From Smittium mucronatum (Eukaryota; Kickxellomycota; Harpellomycetes; Harpellales; Legeriomycetaceae), in NCBI GenBank assembly GCA_001953115.1, contig LSSL01001339.1:2083-48335 (forward strand): 46,253 bases of DNA. The letters run 5' to 3'. This document shows positions 24,548 through 36,608 of this stretch, in pieces. Position 1 is the stretch's first letter. Each line of letters begins with the position of its first letter. The translations under genes and the position numbers were made by a program. Under the pieces are notes generated by a model. That model saw nothing but the letters and a program-made list of their open reading frames with translations, was not told the origin of the DNA and made no database searches.

Positions 24548-25342
24548 CCACTGTTTAATATTTGAGGTTCTATATAAGAATTTTTTTTTCCATTTTAGCC
24601 ATCGAATATTATAAAACCTAAAAATTAATAAGATAATAAAATTTCCACACTTCTCTAGTAGAAATTTACTTTTTTTTTATTCAAATTTAAAATATTCTAA
24701 TAATTTGTACAATATCCCACTGGTATATTTCCGAATTGTCAAAGCAGTAAAAAATTAATAGGGATGTTTCTGATTCAAATAGAATCTCCATTATATTCCC
24801 GTTACAAATATACAAAATAAAATATGATCCTTCATGTTTTAGATATATCACCTCAAAAAAAAGAGGGTCAGGATTTAGTTGTATTTTCTAAATATTTCCA
24901 TTTATTTATAATTATTTTGAGTACAAGTTGTATTATATTATATTGTATTAATAAAAAAAAATCATGGAAATAAATTTACTGAAGCAAAGATTGATTCCTG
25001 ATCAAGGTGCTTTTTAAGATCGTTCTTGATGTGTTATTTTATTGATTTTCATCATGATTTTATTTTACCCAAAACAGAATGCGGATTCAACTTTTTTTTG
25101 ATTCCATTTTATTCAATTTATTTATAGGTATGAAAACTTTTAATGAAATAAAAAAAAATTGATCCATAATTTTACAGTTAAAATTGATAAACAAAGGAAT
25201 TAAAGGAATTTTTTTTTTGATTCAAATCAAAGGATAAAGAAGTATTATTCGACGTACCCATTATTTTTTAGATAAATAAAATAGGGCTAATAATACAAGG
25301 CCTTGGATCAATCCTGGGTAGCATTTTTTTTTTTGATGTTTA
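24548..25342. other. AT-rich spacer between tRNA-like unit and Tc1-type element
   Basis: No gene. It contains the second copy of the hairpin motif (25076-25105) and long A/T runs. Just left of the transposon is a slightly GC-richer stretch (25300-25325). Bases 25341-25342 are the TA expected as a Tc1/mariner target-site duplication. Confidence 0.6.
25076..25105 (+). repeat. Hairpin motif, copy 2
   Basis: AGAATGCGGATTCAACTTTT plus the following T run, G and ATTCC resemble the copy at 24276-24305 closely. The stem here is weaker. The two copies flank the tRNA-like unit about 800 bp apart. Confidence 0.45.
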
Positions 25343-25837
25343 CAGGGTTTCCCAAAATGGTTGATACGCTTTCCCAATATTTTCAAATTGCTTCCCAAAA
25401 ATCAGACATACATTCTCAACAGTTTTAAACATTTTCCCAAAACCCAGACATATTTTTTCCTCTCATCGGAGCATTTTCCCAATTTACAGACATTTTCTTC
25501 CAATAAAATAAATTTATTTCCCATCCTGCGAAACATCATTTCCCAATAAAATGAAAAATTTTCCCATCGTATAGGACATCAATTTCCAACCAGTAGAAAT
25601 AATTTCCCAACTACCAGAATGTATTTCCCGAAAACATTGACGCCATTTTTTTTGGTAAAATTACATTTAAAAATATAAACCAATATTATTGCAAATTGAT
25701 TGGTTTAAGCCCTCGAATAAAGTATAAGTAGATGTTGAAACATATTTCCCATTTTGGGTTTTAATTTATCTTTATTTGAGAATGTATATATGTATAATAA
25801 TAAATTAGTATAAATTGGTAATTATAGCATAAAAAAA
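25343..25837 (+). repeat. Left long terminal inverted repeat
   Basis: Pairs with 27149-27643. The outer 300 bp hold about a dozen copies of a TTTCCCAA-like motif (TTTCCCAAAA, TTTCCCAAT, TTCCCAAAA, TTTCCCATC and others), 20-45 bp apart and in one orientation. These may be transposase binding sites. The 62-codon ORF running through it is mirrored in the other TIR and reflects the repeat, not a gene. Confidence 0.9.
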
Positions 25838-25899
25838 TAATTTATTGGTGAAAAATTTATAAAAAAATAAGACCAGCCACAAAATAAATCTAAATTAAA

Positions 25900-27039
25900 T
25901 AAAATGCTGCTTAAAAATTCCTAAATCGACCCATTTTCTTATTTTTCTGAAATAATTTGAAAAATCATCTTTAAATGACTCAAAAACGGTAATTGAATAC
26001 ACTTCTACCATTGATAGTTTGTAAGCTTATTTTCAAAAAGTTTATATCAAGCTTTAAATATAGACAAAACTTGCTCTGTTGGGTTAAGCTGAGGAGAGTA
26101 TGCTGGAAAATATTTACGCTATTTCGCAATGAGAATATCAATGTTTTTGTGAATTTGTTTTATTTATACTTGCATTGTCCATTACTAAAATTTTCATTAT
26201 CCCGATTTGTGGAAACAGATATTTGTCAAAAAATATTGAAAAACTCATTATTAAATGGTTTTTTACTAATTTCATAACAAATTATTCCACTTATAGAAAT
26301 ACTAAAAAATTTATACATTATAATATTTGTTCCCAGGAAAAGTAACAGTATCTTTTGAATTTATTACTGATTATCCAAAGGTTCTTGTTAAATGCAAATT
26401 AATAACATTGTAATCTAAATAAATTAAATCTTTATTGGATACACCAGAAATTTCTCGACAAAATTATTGTCTGTTATTGATGATTATAACGCTATTTCTT
26501 TCTGTTGGGACCTTTACCAAGCTTTTTCCTATGTATCCCATATTCCTAACTTCTCTATAAACTGTAGATTTAGAAATTGAAATACCTGATGTTTGCAAAT
26601 GATTTTCTAGTTCATCTAAATTCAGAGAAGGGTTTTCCACAAGAATTATAGAAAAAATATACCATATCTTTGTTTTGTATTTTTTTTCCTTATTTGACAT
26701 AGAGAATATTTTTTGTAATTTTCAGGATATAGAACTCCTTCCATATATATTTTTACAAAATCTATTAAACTAAGACATATATTTTGCTAATTCAGAGGAT
26801 ATTTTTTTATTAAAAATTACACATTCGTATTTATTAACAAACTTCATCATTATCTCCTTCGTCAAAGCAGTTGCTTTTTCTCGATTTCCCGTAACCTTTT
26901 CAACTGAAATATCTGATTTACTACTATTTTTCAAACTGTCACAATTAAATTATTGTAATTAATCATTATCAACCTGTAATTTTGAACTATATTATTCTAT
27001 TTTAATAATATTTTCATTATAGTGTACTAATTTAGCCAT
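25900..27039 (-). pseudogene. Degenerate Tc1/mariner-type DDE transposase
   Basis: Reads leftward from an ATG at 27039-27037 (MAKLVHYNEN). After several stops, an open stretch at 26700-26464 encodes a helix-turn-helix: NPSLNLDELENHLQ and then SGISISKSTVYREVRNMGY, the Tc1-type DNA-binding pattern. The catalytic core follows. KDLIYLDYNVINLHLTRTFG carries the first Asp at 26413-26415. A frame with SISISGIICYEISKKPFNN comes next. Then ILVMDNASIN holds the second Asp at 26177-26179, and YFPAYSPQLNPTEQVLSIFK holds the Glu at 26074-26076. About 33 codons separate the second Asp from the Glu, as in Tc1-like enzymes. All three acidic residues survive, but there are at least five stops and two or three frameshifts. 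The C-terminal limit is approximate. A possible N-terminal extension (26930-26780, EKVTGNREKATALTKEI) is unrecognised. Confidence 0.85.
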
Positions 27040-27148
27040 ATTTGAAGAATTTATACACTTTTTACAATAAATAAAATGAGTATTAGGTATAATGCGCTAT
27101 TATCAGTCTTTAAAAACACTATTTATAATTGAAAATTGCATCTTGATT

Positions 27149-27643
27149 TTTTTTTATGCTATAATTACCAATTTATACTAATTTATCATTATACACATAT
27201 ATATTCTCAAATAAAGATAAATTAAAACCCAAAATGGGAAATATGTTTCAACATCTATTTATCATTTATTCGAGAGCTTAAACCAATCAATTTGCAATAA
27301 TATTGGTTTATATTTTTAAATGTAATTTTACCAAAAAAAATGGCGTCAATGTTTTTGGGAAATACATTCTGGTAGTTGGGAGATTATTTCTACTGGTTTG
27401 AAATTGGTGTCCTATACGATGGGGAAAATTTTCATTTTATTGGGAAATGATGTTTCGCAGGATGGGAAATAAAGTTATTTTATTGGAAGAAAATGTCTGT
27501 AAATTGGGAAAATGCTCCGATGAGAGGAAAAAATATGTCTGGGTTTTGGGAAAATGTTTAAAACTGTTGAGAAAGTATGTCTGATTTTTGGGAAAAAATT
27601 TGAAAATATCGGGAAAACGTATCAACCATTTTGGGAAACCCTG
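27149..27643 (-). repeat. Right long terminal inverted repeat
   Basis: Reverse complement of the left TIR, ending GGGAAACCCTG at 27633-27643. The GGGAAA-type motif array is conserved in number and position. Differences from the left arm are scattered single changes (for example AGTTGGGAGATT for AGTTGGGAAATT near 27380), so the arms have aged independently. Confidence 0.9.
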
Positions 27644-27645
27644 CA

Positions 27646-30600
27646 ATAATCAATTATTTTCTGTTAATACTAGTGAAATTAACAAGAGCCATTGATTTTT
27701 ATTGGATTCCATGCGGAATTTGGAATAATCAATGAAGAAATGATATGATATAATCGATTGATGCGAAGATAAAAATTTTAGTTTTGAATATGAAAAAAAT
27801 TGGATTTAATTTATCTTTTTTTTTATATCCCCTCCTCCCAATTTATAGTTTAAAGAATTACGTCCAGAATATTTTTATTTTAACCCCCCCCCCCCACCAT
27901 CCCCCACATCAATTTGTTTATTAAAACAGACCTAATTAATTAAATTAAAACCATCAGTGTAGCCTAAAAAAACTATAAATATTATACAGAATCTGCGACA
28001 TAGGTCTGGAGATTTTCTTCCTCACAAAAATTTCTAAACTTTTAAGTTTATTTTTCTAGTAAAAGTTGTTTTTTAATACTTATAAAAAAATTATTTGTTT
28101 AATTAACATTACTAAAAGCAAGAAAAATCACTAAAAACTATGGATAAATGTAAGCTGGTCGATTGTCACAGAAAATTAGAATCTATTAATGATTAAAATT
28201 CTGTACATCGTGTGTAAAAAATTACAAGAATAATATTTACACTCTCTAAATAATATTCTAAATATTTTTAATCTCTTCAGTAATAATGTCAGTCAGAATA
28301 AAAATAATTCTTGTATCAATTATTCCCATCCTATATATAAATTTATTTTTTACTTATGTAATAAATAAAATATTAAAACCTATAAATGAAGTCTTAATTA
28401 AATTATGAATATCTCTAGTTATTTTATATATGACTTATCAGTTTAGGAATTATACATATTGAAAATTTGTTAATAATCTGTTAATTACTGGGAAAATCTA
28501 ACAAATTGGGATTCTCTGCAATATAATCTGGTAATTTTAGAAATAGGCTGATAACACTTGATATTAAAATTATCTAGATAAATTCCCGATGAATGATAAG
28601 ATACAATTATACTTAATAATGATAATCTCCACCAAATAACCTTAAAGAAATAAGTGTTGATGGATTTTATTTATCATAAATGAATAAAATAAATGTAATC
28701 TTTTTTAAAGATGATAAATTCAAATTACCACCTTATTCAATGTGCACATATGACAATATATTTTCTATATTTTCTATAAAATTAGTCAAAAATACAACCA
28801 GTTTAAATGTGATAATTCAAAATTTTATTTTAGAAGATTTAATACTTTTATATATACGATCATTAAAATTGCATTTAACTAATAACTATTTTTAAAAACT
28901 TGAATTCGAACTGCTTTAAATTGAAAATAAATTTCATTTTTTTTTTACCTATTTCTTAGGTTAAAAAAATTTAAAAATTTTAAACCGAAATTTTAATATT
29001 ATACCCAAGAGAAGATATCAAAATTTATCTCATGCTCTTTGAAAAAAAAAAACAAATAAAATTGGGTGACACAATGAGATCGATTAATGATTTCACGAAA
29101 ATTATTTTCTAGATTAGTTTATGTTATATATTGTGAAGGTAATATGAAACTTTTATTTTATTAGTAATAATGATTTTTGGATCTTTATTCGTTTATCTAT
29201 TAACTTCATTAGCGTTACATTTTTAAAAAAAACGTTTACTTTTCAACTTTTTTTTTCAGTCAATAAGTCTTTAAAATGAGAATTTGATAATAAAAGTTAG
29301 AACTTTTCAATGAACTTCCCTTTTTTGGAGTAATTCTACGTATAAACTCGTTTAAAATTTATCGACCTCCAAACTTGAACACTTTTTTATTTTTCTAGGT
29401 CTTCATGGATAAGATTTTTTGAAAGAATGATTATGCGAACTAAATCAGATTTATTGATTTTCAAGAGAAATTAATAAAAGTTTGATCATTTATTTGTTTT
29501 CAGAAATCCTCTGCATGAATATTAGATGTCTGAAAAAGGCTCAATACTACTTATTTAGAAAGATCAAATGTATTATTTCCTAAAAAGTAAAATAAAGAGT
29601 TTATATTTTTGAAATTTAGTACACTGAATTTTCTTGAAATTGATAAGAATTCCTTAGGTCTAAATATAAACTCAGAAAAAATGATTAATAATTTTTTGGA
29701 ATTTAATTGGACTATTTTGTGATAGATTTCTCCCCCAAAACCACCAAAACTTCATTATAAACCATTTTTCGACATTTGGAGAATATTTTATATCCGATTA
29801 ATCGATTATTTTTATTTGGATATCAACAAAATCTTGCGTTAGATACACTGTATCCGGAGAATTTCATTTTGACTGTTATGTTGAATCTTCCTTTATAATT
29901 TTTATTCGACGGACTAGAAAATCATGTTCTTCAAGGTTATTTCTATTTTTTTGAATTATAAATGTAATAAAATTAAAGTTAACTCATATTACTAAGAGTT
30001 TTTTTCAATTTTCCTAATACATCCTGATTAGCTAAAAACATCATTTTGCATATATCACTGTACATAAGTTCTTTTTCCTCATCTTTTTTCTTTCATTCAA
30101 GGACTTTTAGTGTTTAGCAACATGGAGCAGGAAATTTAACCTGGCTATATCCAAATTATTTAGCATTAAAGCTTTTGATATCCACAGATCGAAGTCTGAA
30201 ATCATTTTTTTTTAAAATTTAAAATCAAACCCTATTAATTTAATTTCTTGTAAAATTGCATTTAAACCACATTAGTAGTCACTAGTATCATCTTTACTCA
30301 CCTTAGATATTGAATTATGTGGAAATTATTGGTTATTATCCGTCACTTCCAATAAAATCACTGGTTAACCCCCTTTTTTTAATTTAAAAGTTGACTCTAT
30401 GTGCAAATTTTTTGTTATTGAGAGTCTCTGTGACGTTTTTTTATGTTATTATAAATTTCACATTTTCAGGTTCTTTAATATATCCAGTTATTTATGGGTT
30501 ATTATTGATATCTTGCTCTTTTAGCTTGGAATTTTTTCACTCAAGAATTTATGTTGTAATTTTAATCCAGTTTTTTGGCTTCTGATTATAACAGCTCTTT

Positions 30601-32249
30601 ATTGATTAGGTTTTTTAAATTTCAACGGAAAGACCCTTCGATTCGGGTTTTAATTATATCTGGTATGAAGAAAATTTATCTTTGGAAAGGCTGATTATTA
30701 TTTGCTTAATATTTTTCTCATTTAATTTATTGCCTGATTTTTTGTGAGAATTAGAACTGTAATACATTTTTTAATAATAATAGCAATCATTAGCTCATAA
30801 GTCTTCTATGCAACCATCAAAAAATTTTTGGAAGATTTTTAAATTCGAGTTCGATATTTTTTGTATTGGAATATGTCACTCTTATTTTATCTATACTTTC
30901 ACTTTTTTCGCATAAAAAATCTTCGATTCAATCTCTTTTAGACTTATTTATTTTTAACAAATTATGATTAATATAACTATTATCCAAAAAGCATCTAATA
31001 GACTTACAAGTGAGTAAAATCTAACTTTTAAAAACACTTTATTGTGATATGATACTTATATAGCATTTTTTAGATATTAACATATTTGTAAAAAATATAG
31101 TTCATACCTTTTTATACTTGATTAAATGGGTCTTTTTGCTTGTTTTTTTAACTTTTTCATATCTATTATTTCGAGGTTTACGTTATTAAACGAAAATGAT
31201 GTTAAATATATAATTAATAAATTTTCATAATTAATAATTTCAATAAACCAAAAAAAAAAAAATTAACATTTTTATATCGTTGACTTGTAATACATTTTTT
31301 TTTTTGAAGTTTTAACAGAATTTCTAAATATAATTAAAATAAAAATAAAAAAAAATTCGAATAATATGGCTTTAATAAAAATTTATTTTAATTGATCATT
31401 TTTTGTCAAAATTTTCATATTATCAAGCAGGTAATCTCAAGCTGCCAGATTTTTAATTTTTATCTTTTCTTTTATACTTGGTGGTTTATTTCGTTATTTT
31501 TGAGATATCAAATTTAGCAGGTTAATCTCAATTGTTCATAGTGTGATTTCAAATTCAAAATCTCTTAAATAAATGCCACATTTTACTGGTTTTACTAATA
31601 ACTATTTAGCCTTTAAAATTTATTCTAATACTGCTTCATCCATTAAAATTGCAATTTTTTTCTCCAAAGGCATTTATAAAATATTTAAACTCCCCAAAAT
31701 ACATCTATAACCTAAATACCGGTGACATAATATTTTTCTAGTGTAGCTTATTTTTTCTTGCCGTAAGCTATAATTGTTTCTATATCATTAAGCATCCATA
31801 GGTTTTTTGCACCTAACCCTTTTTTGGCTACATATATCTTCAGAATTAGGAGTTTTTTCAATTTCAATGGCATAATAAACCTTTTTAGGACCGAATTCGA
31901 ACCAAGTAAAATTGATTTAAAAATTGAAAATATAATCGATTCTAATAAAATCAATCTCGGAAATGGTAAAAAAGCATCTTTTAATACAAGAGTCGATTTA
32001 AAAAATATATCAAAAAAATATTTAAAAAAATTAACCACAATTTCGTAAGATGAAACTGAACTGCGTAAAATAGCTAAATTAAGAGCAAAATTGCATACCC
32101 AATAGCTCTATTGGGCTTGAAATTAACAACTGATTGTAGTAGATAAACTTTGAAACATTTCTTTATTAACTGCTGTATTTTATTAGTTGATTTTCCTTTA
32201 AATTATTCTGGTATCCCGCTTGGCTTTTGAAAATTCTACATTTGGATCT
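27646..32249. other. AT-rich desert between two Tc1-type relics
   Basis: About 4.6 kb with no supportable gene. A C12 run lies at 27884-27895. The 71-codon ORF at 28680-28895 and the 64-codon ORF at 30391-30585 show only low-complexity, hydrophobic or asparagine-rich translations. The stretch 29700-30680 is slightly less AT-rich and may hide old transposon sequence, but I could not read a motif. Complementary ORFs at 31748-32048 overlap on both strands and neither matches a family. Confidence 0.55.
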
Positions 32250-32535
32250 CCATTATTCATTGTTCGGAAATCATCAAAATAAAATTCATGATATTAGATT
32301 TGATTTCGCTCCATGCATTCTCCATCGAATTAAAAAAATTAGAATCTAGTCTTATATAAAGCAGTTTTATCTCTTCATCTATGGAAATTTAATCCCGAAT
32401 CTCGTTGTGAAAAGTTTCATTATCGGAAATGATAGCAATAATTGAATGTGATAAGTTAAGTCTGATTAATTCATCTAACATCCCCTTAATCCTCTCATCA
32501 TAATAAACCGGCCTATATCTATCCATTTTTGTTTA
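32250..32535 (-). pseudogene. Second Tc1/mariner-type DDE transposase fragment
   Basis: Minus-strand translation from about 32528 downwards reads KMDRYRPVYYDERIKGMLDE, then SHSIIAIISDNETFHNEI, a stop, and later LLYIRLDSNFFNSMENAWSE followed by IKSNI. This follows the Tc1 pattern of xxDNxxxH ... YLPPYSPFLNPIENxWSxIK, with the proline-rich signature mutated. The Asp is at 32422-32424 and the Glu at 32320-32322, with exactly 33 codons between. That matches the spacing in the 25.3-27.6 kb element and makes coincidence unlikely. One in-frame stop lies between them. No TIRs were found. It is more decayed and differs in sequence, so it is probably a different Tc1-type family. Confidence 0.6.
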
Positions 32536-33600
32536 AAATTTCAAAATTCCAAAATTCCAAGGGTTGAAGTCCCAGTTAACTTATGGAAATTTGGTTCTTT
32601 AATTATTTTTTTTGGAGTTTCACCATAGTCCTCTGGCCATTTTTTGATATTCCCCCAGATCCTCCCAAAAACCCATCATATTTGCTTTCATTGACTTTAA
32701 TTCTGTTAAAAATTGGTTACGTAACTCTTTCTTTCTTTTTCATTTTAAATAGAGTTAACTTTGGATGGCTCCATATTCTTTTCTTTAATTGTGAATGCTT
32801 TAAAACTTATGCACTTTTTGATAGTCTGATGTGATGTTAAAAAAACAAATTGCAGTTATAAAAAATCATTTAACGCTTTAAAGGTGTAACTCAGAATTAC
32901 TTAATTATTTTAGCCTAAATTTTCAAATTAATCTTGAGTATTTTTTCAAAGACCTAACCATTTCCAACTCTATCTTTTTTGATGGTAGTGCCAGATTCTA
33001 TCCAAAAATATTACGATAATTTTTATATTAAAAGAAATTAATAAACTGGAATTTTTATCTTCTTTTTCAGCTGATTATACAACAGACTCTCTACCGGAAT
33101 AGAAATTTTTTTTAAACAGTCTACTAACACTGTTTTTTTTTTTTTTGAAATAATTATTTTCATATAAATCCATATTTAATTTAAGCTAATGAGGCCAAAG
33201 TTTCATTTTAAATGCTTAAAAAAAAGCTCCAATTTTCTAGGATTATATATTTTATTATCAGTATATTAAGGATTGAAATCTTAAGTAAAAAAAACGTCTA
33301 ATGTTTCTCTTAAATTATCAAATTATTCTCCAAGAAATTATATTATTTTTTATACAGAAAATGTGAAAATAAAATTACTATTAGTTAAATATTCTTTTAA
33401 ACGGGTTTAATTTGTAATAAAAGCCGATTCGGGGCGCTTTATAATAAAAAACCCATAACAACTCCTAAGTGGCATGATTTAATTACTCTCGAAATTAGAC
33501 AAAGAATAAAATATGTGTTGAAAAAATATTTGAGGTTAGTTTAAGAAAAAAACAACCATAAGCGGAAATGATTATTAATTTATATTAAATATCTACAAAA
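32536..33600. other. AT-rich spacer, possible upstream part of transposase relic
   Basis: The 83-codon + strand ORF at 32583-32834 is probably a shadow. The minus strand here would be the N-terminal half of the 32.25-32.53 kb transposase, but I could not recover a clear HTH or first catalytic Asp. A small GC-richer patch lies at 33420-33445. Nothing else is recognised. Confidence 0.4.
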
Positions 33601-33708
33601 TAATATAGGTATTAGAGACTTTACTTACTCTGCATATACATAAATATATTAGTGCATAAAAAAGTATGTTTCACAAGATATTTTTTAAATGAAACAAGAA
33701 AAAAAAAT
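33601..33708 (+). repeat. Inverted repeat, left arm (pair with 42432-42538)
   Basis: Contains TATTAGAGACTTTACTTACT, then CTGCAT and CATAAATATATTAGTGCATA. It matches the reverse complement of 42432-42538 with only a few substitutions and small gaps. Weaker similarity continues inward (33737-33775 against 42387-42415). The arms lie about 8.7 kb apart and enclose both DDE_Tnp_4 relics. Confidence 0.8.
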
Positions 33709-35263
33709 CAGTTGGCTAATTAAAATGTGATTTAATAATTAGGAAATCTTTTCTTTTTTTAAAAAATGGGATCACAAATTTTAAAAATAATGACTCATTA
33801 TTTTTCAGGAATCAAAAAAAGTTCCAATTAGAGTTTTAACCTAAAAAATCATTTATTACTAACAAACTCGTCTTATTAACAATTAAACCAACTTTTTAAG
33901 ATATTATTTTGGTTATCATTCAATGGAAAAATAATCTACATGATCAGAGATTACTTTATGTAAAATATACAATAAATTGTGTGTGATACAATTTTTTTTT
34001 TCTGTTTATTTTTTGTTACTTTAAAAATTTAATGATAACTTTACTAACTATAACTGAAAAATGATACATGAATAAATAAATTTCAAAGTGAGAAATCTTT
34101 ATTGGTATAATTTTATAACGAGAAGAGAGATAAAGATTCATATAATCCCATCTCACGATAATTTTTAAACTAAAGACTCAGAAAGATAATATATAAATTT
34201 ATATAAATATTCAACAAAAATTCTATTCCTTATCATTTACACATTTCTGGCTGAATCCAAAGTAAATCGCAACATGTCTATAATTGAACTTAAAATCTAA
34301 CGCACTTTTTGATAGTTTTCTACATTCTAATATAATATAATATTGTAATTATTATATTATATACATTCGTAAAATCTAGTAAAAAGAAGACAATTTATCA
34401 GATTGAAAAGAGAAGTAGGATTAAATTTGAGCCAAATTACTCGAAAATCTCTAATTTATTCATAATAATAAGTACTCTGTAATATAAAAATAAAAATATT
34501 CAATAGTACTTGTGAATTCTAATCAATGATTCTATATCAATACACAATGAAATTTTTCAATTCGAAAATCTAATTTTGCTTTAATATTAATTATGTTGAA
34601 AAGAGGAAATTACCTTTATACACTTTAACAAATTTATATTTTGAATATTAAATCAATCAACTTGAATTAAAATCCCTTTGACAATTTATATTCTTGAATA
34701 AAGTCACAAATAAGTTTGTTCTGTGATATATAAAAAAAGAAATTTATAATTAAAATTATAAGAATCATTTTAAATAAAATAAACTCAGAAACGCATTTTT
34801 TTCCACCTTTATTTATAGATTTTCTGATAGTGATATAAACAAGATCATTTAAGTTCTTATTTTTTATCTACTTTTTTTACTTATAGCTCCTATGTTAGAA
34901 TTTTAATAAAAAAAAATTAGCGAATAGAAATTAACAAAGATTTAAATCAGCTAATAATTTTTTTAAGTGAATTGATCTTACCAATTAGCTGTGCAAATAT
35001 TGAATTTTTTTCGTTAAAGTTTGATTCTAGAATCAATTCAGAGGATATGTTTAGGAAAGAAAGAGAGTAATAAATAATATTAAGTTAATTTGATCCTTTT
35101 ATAGCAAAAAAAAATCATTTTTTTAATTCTTTTCAAAGTGTTAAACTATTGGCCTAGATGTGAAATAATGGGTCTGAGATATTTATTTTATCGTAATTGA
35201 TATAAATTGGGGTTTATAATATGATATAAAAGTTAAATAAAACCAAAAATTAATAAATTATTT
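33709..35263. other. AT-rich DNA inside the inverted repeat pair
   Basis: About 1.5 kb with no ORF of interest. A near-perfect AT palindrome at about 34327-34363 (TATAATATAATAT / ATTATATTATATA) could extrude a cruciform. No gene or RNA is seen. Confidence 0.5.
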
Positions 35264-36608
35264 TTATCCAGAGTGTTCAGAGTCACTCATATCAGGTTTC
35301 GATGAGGCATATATTTTCCCAAATGTGTTTATTCCTGAGCTTTTGGACTAAAAGGGTGAATATCTCCTTTAAATTTCGATTCATCTCTAAATATACTTAT
35401 AATTTTCCTGTCATTTTTTGCGCTCCTTTTTTTTCTTCTCGATTTAATTATTCCTTTTCCATTATCCTAATCATGTATTAAAATTTTATGTCATCTAATT
35501 TTAATGGAGATTTAGATATGTGAAAATTTGTAAGAGATATATATATATCGGCAATAGCTTCGATGTTTTCTAGAGAATACCTATAAGTATCCCTTGTTAT
35601 TTTGAAAAAAAAATTAATCTACCAAAAAAACTTTCAGTTATTATTCTTTCACTGTGATCAGTAGAGCGATTAATTATAATTGTGGAGTGATCTGGTTCTA
35701 ATGAGTTAGCTTTATTTTCACAAAAACTTTGAAATTTCAGTGAATGACTCTGTACATTTGACTGATTGATTTTTCCTTGGTATAACTGCCCTAAATTTAA
35801 TATCGATTCCTACATTTCTTTTATCGGCCATAATCGACCATTAATCATGATTCTCAGTGTCTTCTATTCTGAAATATCTGATAGATTTTTCCAAAAAAAT
35901 TTGATAAATGTTCTCCAATTTTTTTAAAAACTGACATATTTGTATTGAACCCTCAACAACAGGGCTAACAAACGCACATCAACCATATTTTATAACTGAT
36001 ATCTCTCTTTTTATGCAGTAACGATGGTGTTTACCCGAATAAAAGATTTTCTCGTCTTGGAAGGATCCACTTGGTCTATTTAAAAAAAACACTGCACAAT
36101 CTACGATCAATGCTACATCCGAATTATTTTTAAGGCACATCTATTGATATAATTGTAATCCTTTTTGATAGGAAATAAATACTTCTTTATAAAGTTTCTA
36201 TAACCACTATTGCAGTGGAATTAATAAATTCACAGATTGATTGGGGTGATGTTCCGAAATCCTTCCCCATTTTCTCAAATTTGAAATAGTGCCTAAGATA
36301 AGTCAAGCTTATAAGAAGCTTATCCTCAGGTGCATATTTTGATTTTTTCTCCTTCTTCTTATTTCTGAATTTATAAGATCCTTCTCACAAACCTGATATA
36401 TTTCATCAAACTCACCCATCTGGAATCCTGTCATATAATAAATATTTTCAGGATTTTTGGAAATTTTATTATAGAATTGAGTATCATAGATGTCGGAGTC
36501 ACTGGTGTAGCTTTCTTAAATAGCAGAAGCTATCACGATTTGGCTTTCATGATCTTTAGACGCTTCTCTGTACCTATCAATTCTCTGTTGGGTATTAGCT
36601 CTTTTCAT
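35264..36608 (-). pseudogene. DDE_Tnp_4-family transposase relic, copy 1
   Basis: Reads leftward from an ATG at 36608-36606 (MKRANTQQRIDRYREASKDH) to TAA at 35266-35264. The N-terminal part carries the HTH_Tnp_4 module: YYMTGFQMGEFDEIYQVCEK, then KLLISLTYLRHYFKFEKMG and KDFGTSPQSICEFIN. The catalytic domain begins VALIVDCAVFFLNRPSGSF (Asp at 36099-36101), followed by KIFYSGKHHRYCIKREISVI and FVSPVVEGSI. MADKRNVGID carries the second Asp (35823-35825). RIITESFFGRL carries the Glu (35633-35635). All three catalytic residues persist, but stops and indels break the frame; the SIHDI motif is lost to a shift. The IS5/PIF-Harbinger group is the best placement. It aligns with copy 2 end to end, including a C-terminal NTFGKIYASSKPDMSD. 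Confidence 0.82.

Larger units (their letters stand above)
25343..27643. mobile_element. Tc1/mariner-type (IS630-like) transposon, degenerate, with long TIRs
   Basis: A 2.3 kb element bounded by CAGGGTTTCCCAAAATGG on the left and its complement on the right. It carries TIRs of about 495 bp each (25343-25837 and 27149-27643) that look better than 90% identical by eye. Flanks are TA on the left and CA on the right, consistent with a TA target duplication with one substitution. The 1.3 kb interior encodes a broken transposase on the minus strand with an HTH region and a DDE catalytic core typical of the IS630-Tc1-mariner superfamily. TIRs this long are unusual for the group, whose repeats are usually tens of bases to about 200. 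It is inactive as written because the transposase is interrupted by stops and frameshifts. Confidence 0.88.

Noticed and set aside
25361..25549. 62-codon + strand ORF and its 69-codon mirror at 27437-27646
   Set aside because: Both lie inside the long TIRs and translate the TTTCCCAA motif array (repeated FP and LP). They mirror each other because the arms are inverted copies; no coding evidence.
25993..26277. 94-codon + strand ORF
   Set aside because: Antisense shadow of the Tc1-type catalytic core, whose minus strand carries DNAS and PAYSPQLNPTE motifs.
31748..32048. Overlapping ORFs on opposite strands
   Set aside because: Both are biased to K, N, I, F, L and S, mutually exclusive, and match no family; likely chance openness of AT-rich DNA.
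32583..32834. 83-codon + strand ORF with a proline patch
   Set aside because: Lies opposite the probable N-terminal part of a minus-strand transposase relic; hydrophobic run with no family match.
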